From assembly GCF_000383615.1 (NCBI RefSeq), contig NZ_KB911609.1:1-64000 (forward strand): DNA of 64,000 bases. The letters are read 5' to 3'. This DNA is from Streptomyces canus 299MFChir4.1. GTDB lineage: Bacteria > Actinomycetota > Actinomycetes > Streptomycetales > Streptomycetaceae. The notes below the pieces were generated by a model, which saw only the letters and a list, made by a program, of their open reading frames with translations, was not told the DNA's origin and made no database searches. This document shows, piece by piece, positions 49,263-58,011 of the stretch (its first letter is position 1; every line of letters begins with the position of its first letter). A program made the position numbers and the translations under genes.

Positions 49263-50786
49263 CTACTTCAGCAGCGGCAGCGCCTCGAAGTCGTACCCCT
49301 CCCACAGCCGCCGCGCCACCTCCTCCGGGTACGGCCGCACCTCCGGCGTCACGTCCAGGACCTGGGTGGCGCGCCCCTCGCCGTCGTACGCCGGCCACCC
49401 CGGGTCGCCGGTCCGCGCGAACCCCGTCCACGCCGACTGGAAGAGCGAGGTCAGCGCCCTCGCCTCGTCCGGCACCCTGGTCCCCGCGAACAGCAGAATC
49501 CCGAGGTCGGCGTCGTACGTGCCGAACAGCAGCGGGATGTCCAGGCCGTGGCACGCGCCGAGCGCGCCGCCGAACGCCGGTGCGGACCAGGTCAGTTCGT
49601 ACAAGTGAGCCCGTCCGCCGCCCGCGACCTGCGCCTCCGCGAGGCGCAGGGACGGGAGGTTGAACAGCCAGTCCGTCTGGACGCGTTCGCACAGTTCGGT
49701 CGGTGTGGCGTCCGGGAAGGCCTCGCGGTAGGCGCGCTGCCCGTCCGGGCCCGGCGCGAACATCCGCAGGGCCGCGGCCGCCTGCTCCTCCGTGATCTTG
49801 CCGAGCTGCTCGCCGAGGGCGAGGAAGAGCCGGTACTCGTCCCGGTTGTGCCCGACGAGCAGTTCCACGTCCCGCGCCGCGCCCGCCGCCAGCGCTTCCC
49901 AGGGGGTGCACGGCAGCACCTCGCCGTCGACGACCGGTGCGAAGGGGGTCGCGGTCGGCGCGACCTGACCCCACCGGTCGTCGTACTCGCGCATCCGTGA
50001 GCTCAACCGCTCGCCGACCGCCGGGAGTTCGCGCGGATCCACGGCCGACAGCGCGGCGGCCGTGGGAGCGAGTCCCGCCTCCTTGGCGATCTCCATCGCC
50101 ATGTCCCGGGCGAGTTCGGCGGAGAACCAGGTGCCGGGCACGCTCTGCGCGATGGCCCGCCGGAACAGGCCGCGCGCGCTCGGCATCGCCAGCAGCGAGG
50201 CCACTGATCCCGCGCCCGCCGACTCCCCGAACACGGTGACCCGCCCGGGGTCCCCGCCGAACGCCGTGATGTTGTCCCGCACCCACTCCAGCGCCGCGAC
50301 CTGGTCCAGCAGCCCCCGGTTCGCCGGCGCCCCCTCCAGCAGGGCGAACCCCTCTATGCCGACGCGGTAGTTGAGGGTCACGACGACCACGTCACCGGCG
50401 CGCGCGAGATGCTGGGCGTCGTAGCCGGGGCTGCCCGCGTGACCCAGCTTGTAGGCGCCGCCGTAGATCCACACCATGACTGGGCGGCGGGCCGACGGGT
50501 CCGTCGCGGGGGTCCAGACGTTGACCGTCAGCCAGTCGTCGCCGGTGGGCGTCTTGAGCGCACCCGCGCGCGCCTGGAAGGCCGACTCCTGCGGGGGCGG
50601 GGGCCCGAAGGCGTACGCCTCCCGGGTCCCCTCCCAGCTCCTGACGGGCCGCGGTGCCTGGAACCGCGCCTGGCCCACCGGCGGTTCGGCGAACGGGATT
50701 CCCCGGAAGACCACCAGTCCGTCCTCGGCGCGCCCGCGCACGGCACCGGCCGCGGTGCGCACTTCGAGACCCTCGGCTGACGTCAT
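49263..50786 (-). CDS. Type-B carboxylesterase
   Basis: A 507-residue alpha/beta hydrolase. Catalytic Ser is in VTVFGESAGAGSVASLLAMP, the acid in the ELLVGHNRDEYRLFLALG stretch, and His in LGACHGLDIPLLFGTYDADL. RPVMVWIYGGAYKLGHAGSP supplies the oxyanion hole. No signal peptide, so it acts in the cytosol on esters or lipophilic drugs; substrate unknown. It is upstream of no obvious partner; the metallophosphoesterase gene lies 75 bases upstream on the same strand. Confidence 0.9.
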   Translation of the reverse strand: MTSAEGLEVRTAAGAVRGRAEDGLVVFRGIPFAEPPVGQARFQAPRPVRSWEGTREAYAFGPPPPQESAFQARAGALKTPTGDDWLTVNVWTPATDPSARRPVMVWIYGGAYKLGHAGSPGYDAQHLARAGDVVVVTLNYRVGIEGFALLEGAPANRGLLDQVAALEWVRDNITAFGGDPGRVTVFGESAGAGSVASLLAMPSARGLFRRAIAQSVPGTWFSAELARDMAMEIAKEAGLAPTAAALSAVDPRELPAVGERLSSRMREYDDRWGQVAPTATPFAPVVDGEVLPCTPWEALAAGAARDVELLVGHNRDEYRLFLALGEQLGKITEEQAAAALRMFAPGPDGQRAYREAFPDATPTELCERVQTDWLFNLPSLRLAEAQVAGGGRAHLYELTWSAPAFGGALGACHGLDIPLLFGTYDADLGILLFAGTRVPDEARALTSLFQSAWTGFARTGDPGWPAYDGEGRATQVLDVTPEVRPYPEEVARRLWEGYDFEALPLLK

Positions 50787-50861
50787 CGGTCGAACTCCTC
50801 ACAGGTCGGGGCTGCTTCGCCTCACTCCAGCCCACGCCCCTTGCCTGAGTCAACCAAGTCG

Positions 50862-51737
50862 TCAGCCGAGCGCGGCGGGACCGTGCTTCTCCAGCACCTT
50901 CCGTGTCTGTTCCTCGTCCAGCTGGTACACCGTCTCGTGCGCCCGCGGGTCCCGTGCGTGGAAGGTGTGGAACATCGGGCTCGCCGGTCCGCCCAGTTCC
51001 ACCAGCGAGGCCGAGGCCCCGCGCACCGCCCGCTCCGTGCCGTACGGCGTCGTCAGGTCGATTCGGTTGACCACCCCCGGCGTGACCCACACCGGCACCG
51101 ACCCCAGCATCCCGAAGAGCTGGCAATGGAAGTGCCCGGTCAGCAGGACCCGTACGTCACTGCCCTCGATCGCGGACGCCAGTTCCTCGGGGTTGAGCAG
51201 TCCGAAGACCGGCTGGCTGACGGACAGGCCGAGGCTGAGGGGCGGATGATGGAAGGCGAGGACGGTTCCCCGCTCGGCCGGGGTACTCAACACGCCACGC
51301 AGCCAGTCCAGTTGGGCTGCACTGATACGGCCGTAGACCTTCCCCGGCACCAGCGAGTCCAGCGTGACGAACCGGTACCCGTCGACCGTGCTCACCGCGG
51401 CCCGCTCGGACGCTTCGGTCTGCAGCACGGTGTCGGGCCGGTCGTGCCCGCTGCCCAGCACCTTGCCGAAGGCTTCGCGCTCGTCGTGGTTGCCGGTGGT
51501 GAAGAAGACGGGAGCGCCCAGCGGCCGGGCGAACTCCCCGACGAGCCGCCGTACCGCCGCATACGCCTCCACCGCACCGTCGTCGGCGATGTCCCCGGTG
51601 ACGACGACCGCGTCGACGTCCCGCAGATGCCGCAGTTCGGCGAGCATCAGCCGCAGCGAGTCGGTGGCGTTGACGCCGCTCTTTCCGGGGGCGTCGGTGC
51701 GCTCTATGTGGGTGTCCGAGAGATGGAGGATCCTCAT
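50862..51737 (-). CDS. Metallophosphoesterase (CpdA-like)
   Basis: A 291-residue calcineurin-like phosphoesterase with all metal motifs in order: MRILHLSDTHIER (D-x-H), DAVVVTGDIADDG (GD), FFTTGNHDEREAF (GNHD), AFHHPPLSLG (H) and LLTGHFHCQLFG (GHxH). The arrangement matches class III 3',5'-cAMP phosphodiesterases of the CpdA type, though other cyclic or phosphodiester substrates are possible. It is 28 bases downstream of the flavin oxidoreductase gene on the same strand and may be co-transcribed. Confidence 0.9.
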   Translation of the reverse strand: MRILHLSDTHIERTDAPGKSGVNATDSLRLMLAELRHLRDVDAVVVTGDIADDGAVEAYAAVRRLVGEFARPLGAPVFFTTGNHDEREAFGKVLGSGHDRPDTVLQTEASERAAVSTVDGYRFVTLDSLVPGKVYGRISAAQLDWLRGVLSTPAERGTVLAFHHPPLSLGLSVSQPVFGLLNPEELASAIEGSDVRVLLTGHFHCQLFGMLGSVPVWVTPGVVNRIDLTTPYGTERAVRGASASLVELGGPASPMFHTFHARDPRAHETVYQLDEEQTRKVLEKHGPAALG

Positions 51738-51765
51738 CTCCCGGACAGTACCCCTGGGTTGACGC

Positions 51766-52899
51766 TCAGCTGAGGGTCTTCAGCGCGGACGCGTCGTACG
51801 GCTGCAGTTCGTCGAAGCGGCCCGCCAGCACCTTCGCGGCCCACTCGGGGTCCTGGAGCAGTGCCCGTCCGACGGCGACCATGTCGTACTCCTCGCGCTC
51901 CAAGGCGTCGAGCAGGTCGTCGATGCCCTTGACCGGGGAGCCCTCGCCCATGAAGCCGCGGAGGAAGTCGCCGTCGAGGCCGACCGAGCCGACGGTGATG
52001 GTGGTCCTGCCGGTGAGCTTCTTGGTCCAGCCGGCGAGGTTGAGGTCGGAGCCGTCGAACTCGGGGAGCCAGTAGCGGCGGGTGGAGGCGTGGAAGGCGT
52101 CGACACCGGCCGCGGCGAGCGGGGCGAGGATCGCCTCCAGCTCCTCCGGGGTCTCGGCGAGCCGCGCCTTGTAGGCCTCCTGCTTCCACTGCGAGTACCG
52201 GAAGATGACCGGGAAGTCGGCCGACACCGTCTCACGTACGGCCGCCACGATCTCCGCCGCGAACTTGGTACGGGCGGCCTGGTCACCGCCGTAGGCGTCG
52301 GTGCGGCGGTTGGTGCCCGCCCACAGGAACTGGTCGAGGAGGTAACCGTGGGCGCCGTGCAGCTCCACGCCGTCGAAGCCGATGCGCTCGGCGGCGGCCG
52401 CGGCCTCGGAGAACGCGCCGATGACGTCGTCCAGGTCGCGCTGGGTCATCGCCTTGCCGGTGGGCTCGCCGGCGCCGATCCGCAGACCGGAGGGGCCGAC
52501 GGCGGGGGCGTCGGCGTAGGGTGCCTGGCCCTGCTCGCGCACCATGCCGATGTGCCACAGCTGCGGGACGATGGTGCCGCCCGCCGCGTGCACCTGCTCG
52601 GCGACCTTCGCCCAGCCCGCCAGCTGCTCCTCACCGTGGAACCGCGGGACCCTGTCGCTGTTCCCGGCCGACTCGTGGCCGACGTACGTGCCCTCGGTGA
52701 CGATCAGACCCACCCCGGCGGCCGCGCGGCGGGAGTAGTACGACGCCACGTTCTCGCCGGGGACGCCGCCCGGGGAGAACATCCGGGTCATCGGCGCCAT
52801 CGCGATGCGGTTCGGGACGGTCAGGCCGTTGATGTGGACCGGACGGGAGAGGATCTCGGCGGCGCGGGAGGGGGCCGAAGGGGTGGCGGGGGAGGTCAC
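51766..52899 (-). CDS. NADH:flavin oxidoreductase (old yellow enzyme family)
   Basis: A 377-residue FMN-binding TIM barrel. TVPNRIAMAPMTRMFSPGGV and YYSRRAAAGVGLIVTEGTYV start the barrel, VELHGAHGYLLDQFLWAGTN holds the catalytic His/Asn-type pair (HGAH), RTDAYGGDQAARTKFAAEIV binds substrate and VAVGRALLQDPEWAAKVLAG binds FMN phosphate. Such enzymes reduce alkenes or nitro compounds with NAD(P)H. GTG start with GAGGAG about eight bases upstream. It probably heads a two-gene unit with the metallophosphoesterase. Confidence 0.92.
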   Translation of the reverse strand: MTSPATPSAPSRAAEILSRPVHINGLTVPNRIAMAPMTRMFSPGGVPGENVASYYSRRAAAGVGLIVTEGTYVGHESAGNSDRVPRFHGEEQLAGWAKVAEQVHAAGGTIVPQLWHIGMVREQGQAPYADAPAVGPSGLRIGAGEPTGKAMTQRDLDDVIGAFSEAAAAAERIGFDGVELHGAHGYLLDQFLWAGTNRRTDAYGGDQAARTKFAAEIVAAVRETVSADFPVIFRYSQWKQEAYKARLAETPEELEAILAPLAAAGVDAFHASTRRYWLPEFDGSDLNLAGWTKKLTGRTTITVGSVGLDGDFLRGFMGEGSPVKGIDDLLDALEREEYDMVAVGRALLQDPEWAAKVLAGRFDELQPYDASALKTLS

Positions 52900-53008
52900 G
52901 TGAGGTACTCCTCGGTATGTGCATACGCATGGACTATGCCCCAGGAGTCAACCACTTCATCGGCCCCATGATTGCCCCCTGCCGCTGTGACTCTGGCCAC
53001 GCATGGAA

Positions 53009-53040
53009 GAAGCCCGCCCCACGAGTGTGGGACGGGCTTC
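53009..53040 (-). terminator. Strong hairpin after the tRNA-like RNA
   Basis: GAAGCCCG (53009-53016) and CGGGCTTC (53033-53040) form the outer stem, CCCAC and GTGGG the inner, around a four-base loop with a single C/A mismatch. On the minus strand it starts six bases after the tRNA-like fold ends, followed by TTCC. It is the natural 3' end of that RNA. It could also serve the oppositely oriented side. Confidence 0.7.
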
Positions 53041-53045
53041 GCTCG

Positions 53046-53115
53046 AGCGCCGGGCAGGCCTTGCACCTGCATCTCCCCGCAGGAAGCGGGGCGTCTTTCC
53101 TTGGACCACCAACGC
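53046..53115 (-). ncRNA. Atypical tRNA-like structured RNA
   Basis: On the minus strand a cloverleaf can be drawn. Acceptor arms GCGTTGG (53115-53109) and CCGGCGC (53053-53047) pair with two G-U. The D-like arm GTC/GAC has loop AAGGAAA. The anticodon-like arm CCCCG/CGGGG has seven-base loop CTTCCTG (U33 present, triplet UCC). The T-like arm GCAGG/CCTGC has loop TGCAAGG. The variable part is AGAT. It lacks the T-loop TTC and a usual D loop and is only 70 bases, so it is not a standard tRNA. A TATAGT box (53158-53163) and a terminator hairpin frame a transcript of about 140 bases. Confidence 0.5.
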
Positions 53116-53167
53116 GTAGTCGACCGACGGGAGTTCACGTCGAGCGGCTCGTGATCAACTATAGCGC

Positions 53168-53220
53168 AAGAAAAGACCGGGGGCGGCCACCCCCTGTTCC
53201 CAGGAAGGACCGCCCCCGGC
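53168..53220 (-). terminator. Rho-independent terminator of groEL2
   Basis: CCGGGGGCGG (53177-53186) and CCGCCCCCGG (53210-53219) form a ten-base GC stem, followed on the minus strand by TCTTTTCTT. It lies 43 bases after the groEL2 stop. The tight stem and T run make this the best intrinsic terminator in the window. Confidence 0.85.
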
Positions 53221-53262
53221 AAGGACGTTGATCAACCGTCAGGCCTCGCGGCCCGGAGGCGA

Positions 53263-54885
<1,623 letters not shown>

Positions 54886-55011
54886 GTGAAGTGGTCCCTC
54901 CAGGACTGGGGGTGATTCCTTCGGACCGCGCCCGCGCCCGCGACGGACGGCTCGCCTGCCTGTGGATCCTTGCCCCACTAGGCCTGCGGGCCTCACCGAC
55001 CCGGTCCATCT

Positions 55012-55074
55012 TTGTCACTCTCACCTTCAGAGTGCTAACGCCAATGATTAGCACTCGGCATGGTCGAGTGCAAG
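55012..55074 (-). promoter_or_regulatory. Tandem CIRCE operators and promoter of groEL2
   Basis: Four half-sites lie at exact 18-bp steps: TTGTCACTC (55012), GAGTGCTAA (55030), TTAGCACTC (55048) and GAGTGCAAG (55066), each nine bases with nine-base gaps. Read on either strand they give two CIRCE elements (TTAGCACTC-N9-GAGTGCTAA type), the HrcA repressor site. On the minus strand a promoter fits inside: TTGCAC, 17 bases, TAATCA, so a bound repressor would cover both hexamers. Confidence 0.92.
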
Positions 55075-55396
55075 CGCCTCTCGGGTATCGGGCCCCGGTC
55101 CGCCGGTCAGAGCGGCAGGCAGACCACGGCCCGCAAGCCGCGTACGGCGGCAAGGGGACGGGGTGGGGGGTGTCCGCCCGCAGCGGCCGGCGTCCGTTAC
55201 AGAGCCCTGATCCAGCGACCGAGCCGCCGGACCGAGGACGGATACCCCCCACCCCCACCGGGCCCGCGCAGGCCGCCGCAGGCATCAGGGGCGCGGGGAA
55301 CTGCGCAAAAACGCCCGCCCCCACCGAACCCGCACCAGAAACCCCACCCGCACCCGCACAAGACCCCGCCCCACCGCCGGAGGCACATGCACATGC
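55075..55396. other. Intergenic stretch between groEL2 promoter and csp terminator
   Basis: About 320 bases without a credible gene. The sequence is C-rich on the plus strand (long runs of CCCACCC type) with low coding character. It includes one copy of a dispersed Streptomyces intergenic element at 55287-55306 and nothing else I can name. Confidence 0.5.
55287..55306. repeat. Dispersed Streptomyces intergenic element
   Basis: AGGGGCGCGGGGAACTGCGC followed by AAAAACGCCC is the core of an intergenic element that I recall seeing in many copies in Streptomyces genomes, often near gene ends. A second, variant copy lies at the right edge of the window. The origin and role of the family are unknown to me. 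Confidence 0.55.
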
Positions 55397-55441
55397 CGAA
55401 GGGCCCGTACCCATGACTCCCCATGGGGTACGAGCCCTTCG
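55397..55441 (-). terminator. Long hairpin downstream of csp
   Basis: CGAAGGGCCCGTACCC (55397-55412) and GGGGTACGAGCCCTTCG (55425-55441) form a stem of about 15 pairs with one mismatch. It stands 43 bases after the cold-shock gene stop on the minus strand, without a clear T run, as is common for Streptomyces terminators. Confidence 0.75.
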
Positions 55442-55483
55442 AAGAAGAACGAAGAACGACGCTGTTGTTACCCGGCGCGTGCT

Positions 55484-55690
55484 TCAGCCAGTCGCGAGAC
55501 GAACCATGTCCGCCTGCGGCCCCTTCTGACCTTGCGAGATCTCGAACTCGACCCGCTGGCCCTCTTCAAGGGTGCGGTAGCCGTCCATCTGAATCGCGCT
55601 GTAGTGGACGAATACATCCGCACCACCGTCGACCGCGATGAAGCCGTACCCCTTCTCCGCGTTGAACCACTTGACGGTGCCCTGAGCCAT
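55484..55690 (-). CDS. Cold-shock protein
   Basis: A 68-residue single OB-fold protein: MAQGTVKWFNAEKGYGFIAV holds RNP1 (KGYGFI), GGADVFVHYSAIQ holds RNP2 (VFVH), and EGQRVEFEISQGQKGPQADM ends the barrel. It is the classical Streptomyces SC7.0/ScoF type that binds single-stranded nucleic acid and acts as RNA chaperone. It has its own terminator hairpin and a leader region of several hundred bases. It is separate from the longer cold-shock-domain protein at 25867. Confidence 0.95.
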   Translation of the reverse strand: MAQGTVKWFNAEKGYGFIAVDGGADVFVHYSAIQMDGYRTLEEGQRVEFEISQGQKGPQADMVRLATG

Positions 55691-56046
55691 GCCTAACTCC
55701 CCTATTACTGGCCCTTGCACGGATCCACACTTCATGGATCCGGGTCAGACCTCACCCCCCACATGGTTGGGGGCGTGCGCCGGAACGCGTCGACCGCGGC
55801 TGAATGTATCTGTCCAACTGCCGTCTGCAACAGGTCAATCGGACGAGAATTCTGGACGGAAGGGGTCCGGAATGTAGTGAGAATTCGCCCGAATTCGGGG
55901 CAAGTCGGGCCCCATAAAAGGAGCGTAAGGCGCAAAGGACCCACACACTTTGGCTACTTCTCGTCGCATCCGAAGTCGGAACTCATATGCGTCCGGCATG
56001 AAGGAAGCAGCGGGTTCCCCAACTGTACCGTGCTCAACCATAGAGA
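55691..56046 (-). other. Long AT-richer upstream/leader region of csp
   Basis: About 355 bases between the csp start and the cysO terminator hold no likely gene; third-position GC of the open frames (for example 55835-56092) is far too low for coding. A small inverted repeat GGATCC-A-N7-T-GGATCC lies at 55720-55742. TTTTAT and AATTC-rich parts (55855-55925) would suit the promoter. Such long structured leaders are common in cold-shock messages and often sense temperature (established in E. coli, inferred here). Confidence 0.45.
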
Positions 56047-56081
56047 ATTGCCCCCTCCGCTTCTCTCGCGGAGAGGGCAAT
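56047..56081 (-). terminator. Terminator of the thrC-cysO operon
   Basis: ATTGCCCCCTCCGC (56047-56060) pairs with GCGGAGAGGGCAAT (56068-56081) around a seven-base loop, with one mismatch. It is 53 bases after the cysO-like stop on the minus strand, followed by TCTCTAT. A GGTAAT/TTACC inverted repeat (56095-56110) lies just before it. Confidence 0.75.
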
Positions 56082-56133
56082 CGGATGAACACTCGGTAAT
56101 TACTGTTACCGAAGGTAATGACCAGTCATACGG

Positions 56134-56409
56134 TCACCCGCCGGCAACCGCCGGGATGATGGAGACTCCGGCCCCGTCGGGCGTCGCCGTCTCCAGCCCC
56201 TGCTCGAACCGCACATCGTCGTCGTTCACGTACACGTTCACGAACCGCCGCAGCTTGCCCTGGTCGTCGAGAACACGCGCGGCGATACCGGTGTGGTTCT
56301 TCTCCAGATCGGCGATGACCTCGGCGAGGGTCCCACCCTCGGCCTGCACCTCGGCCTGGCCGCCCGTGTAGGTGCGCAGGATGGTGGGGATGCGGACGTT
56401 GACGCTCAT
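56134..56409 (-). CDS. cysO: MoaD/ThiS-family sulfur carrier (CysO-like)
   Basis: A 91-residue ubiquitin-like protein. VRIPTILRTYTGGQAEVQAE, GGTLAEVIADLEKNHTGIAA and RFVNVYVNDDDVRFEQGLET strongly resemble mycobacterial CysO, and the C-terminal AVAGG provides the Gly-Gly end that becomes a thiocarboxylate. CysO gives sulfur to O-phosphoserine for cysteine by CysM; neither cysM nor mec is in view here. Its ATG overlaps the thrC stop by four bases, so it is translated with threonine synthase. Confidence 0.85.
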   Translation of the reverse strand: MSVNVRIPTILRTYTGGQAEVQAEGGTLAEVIADLEKNHTGIAARVLDDQGKLRRFVNVYVNDDDVRFEQGLETATPDGAGVSIIPAVAGG

Positions 56410-57686
56410 GCGAGGCCAGCCTCTCGGAAAGAGTCCAGGTTCGGACGAATCGTGGCGGTGAGCCCGGTACCGGCCACCGCGTCCAGGGTCTTGAGACCGT
56501 CGCCGGTGTTCAGCACCACCGTGGTCTTCGTCGGGTCGAGGACGCCGTTCTCGATCAGCTTGCGGGTCACACCCACGGTCACGCCACCGGCGGTCTCCGC
56601 GAAGATGCCCTCGGTCCGCGCCAGCAGCTTGATCGCGTCCACGATCTGCTCGTCGTTCACGTCCTCCACCGCACCGCCGGTACGGCGCGCGATGTCCAGC
56701 ACGTACGGGCCGTCCGCCGGGTTGCCGATGGCGAGCGACTTGGCGATGGTGTCCGGCTTCTGGGGGCGGACCACGTCGTGCCCGGCCTTGTACGCCACCG
56801 ACACCGGCGAGCACCCCTCGGCCTGCGCGCCGAAGATCTTGTACGGCTTGTCCTCGACGAGCCCCAGCTTGATCAGCTCCTGCAGGCCCTTGTCGATCTT
56901 CGTGAGCTGCGAGCCGGAGGCGATCGGCACGACCAGCTGGTCGGGGAGCCTCCAGCCGAGCTGCTCGCAGATCTCGTACGCCAGGGTCTTGGACCCCTCC
57001 GCGTAGTACGGCCGCAGGTTGACGTTGACGAAGCCCCAGCCCTCGCCGGCCGGGTCGCCGATCAGCTCGGAGCAGAAGCGGTTCACGTCGTCGTAGTTGC
57101 CCTCGATGCCGACGAGCTCGCCGCCGTAAATCGCGGCCATGACGACCTTGCCCTGCTCCAGGTCGTGCGGGATGAACACGCAGGAGCGGAAGCCGGCGCG
57201 GGCGGCCGCGGCACCCACCGCACCGGCCAGGTTGCCGGTGGAGGAGCAGGAGAGGGTGGTGAAGCCGAAGGCGCGCGCGGCCTCGATGGCCTGCGCGACG
57301 ACACGGTCCTTGAAGGAGTGCGTCGGGTTGCCGGAGTCGTCCTTGATGTACAGGCCGCCGGTCACGCCGAGCTCGCGGGCGAGGTTGTCGGCCTTGACGA
57401 GCTGGGTCCAGCCGGGGTTGATGTTGGGCTTGTCCGCCACGTCCGCGGGGACGGGCAGCAGCGGGGCGTAGCGCCAGATGTTCGCGGGTCCCGCCTCGAT
57501 CTGCTTGCGGAGCTCCTCGGTGTCGTAGGCCGAGAAGTCGTAGGCGATCTCGAGCGGGCCGAAACACTCCTCGCAGGCGAAGACCGGGCCGAGCGGGACG
57601 CGGTGACCGCATTCGCGGCAGCTCAGTGCCGCGGCGGGACCCAGGTCGACGGAGTTCGTGGTGCTTGCAACTGTCTGCGCAGCCAT
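56406..57686 (-). CDS. thrC: Threonine synthase
   Basis: A 426-residue PLP enzyme turning O-phosphohomoserine into threonine. An N-terminal zinc-ribbon-like part (ALSCRECGHRVPLGPVFACE) precedes the fold-type II core: GNPTHSFKDRVVAQAIEAAR has the PLP lysine, TLSCSSTGNLAGAVGAAAA binds the phosphate, and VPIASGSQLTKIDKGLQELI is conserved. Start set at ATG 57686; an ATG 24 bases upstream is less likely. A SAM-I riboswitch lies in the leader, and cysO follows with a four-base overlap. Confidence 0.95.
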   Translation of the reverse strand: MAAQTVASTTNSVDLGPAAALSCRECGHRVPLGPVFACEECFGPLEIAYDFSAYDTEELRKQIEAGPANIWRYAPLLPVPADVADKPNINPGWTQLVKADNLARELGVTGGLYIKDDSGNPTHSFKDRVVAQAIEAARAFGFTTLSCSSTGNLAGAVGAAAARAGFRSCVFIPHDLEQGKVVMAAIYGGELVGIEGNYDDVNRFCSELIGDPAGEGWGFVNVNLRPYYAEGSKTLAYEICEQLGWRLPDQLVVPIASGSQLTKIDKGLQELIKLGLVEDKPYKIFGAQAEGCSPVSVAYKAGHDVVRPQKPDTIAKSLAIGNPADGPYVLDIARRTGGAVEDVNDEQIVDAIKLLARTEGIFAETAGGVTVGVTRKLIENGVLDPTKTTVVLNTGDGLKTLDAVAGTGLTATIRPNLDSFREAGLA

Positions 57687-57734
57687 GGAGGCGAGGCCCT
57701 TTCTCCTCATCTTCCTCACGACGCATCTCGCCGT

Positions 57735-57865
57735 GAGACGGATTTGGCACCTTCCCGAGTCGGGAGCCTCGCGGAGACGATCGTCAGCGATCGCTACGAG
57801 AACCGACTGGAGGGTTGCCGGGGCTTCATCGGGCCGTATCCCTCTGCCCCTCTGGATGAGCGGTA
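57735..57865 (-). promoter_or_regulatory. SAM-I (S-box) riboswitch upstream of thrC
   Basis: On the minus strand the S-box consensus blocks appear in order: CTCATCCAGAGGGGCAGAG, GGCCCGATGAAGCCCCGGCA, ACC, a variable stem (GCGATCGCTGACGATCGTC), then GGTGCCAAATCC. These are the hallmark sequences of the SAM-I aptamer (GATGAA, CCGGCAACC, GGTGCCAA). It ends about 50 bases before the thrC ATG. When SAM is high, expression of thrC-cysO should fall, either by a terminator or by hiding the ribosome site. Confidence 0.9.
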
Positions 57866-58011
57866 TGAAGTTGTGAACGGCGGGCCACCCAGGACATGCG
57901 ATGGTCACCCGCGTTGTTCAAGACTGTAACCGAAGGCCAGGACAGTTGAGATAGTCGTCCGAACGGCGAGATGGATCACACGCAGATCACACCGCAGAGG
58001 AGCCGCGCACT

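Noticed and set aside
53046..53115. A canonical tRNA-Gly(UCC), or tRNA on the plus strand
   Set aside because: The T loop, D loop and base 37 are non-standard; the plus-strand fold lacks U33 and the two-base gap after the acceptor stem. Kept only as a tRNA-like RNA.
55835..56092. An 85-codon minus-strand frame in the csp leader
   Set aside because: Low GC in third positions and odd composition; it lies across a terminator and a leader, so it is not treated as a gene.
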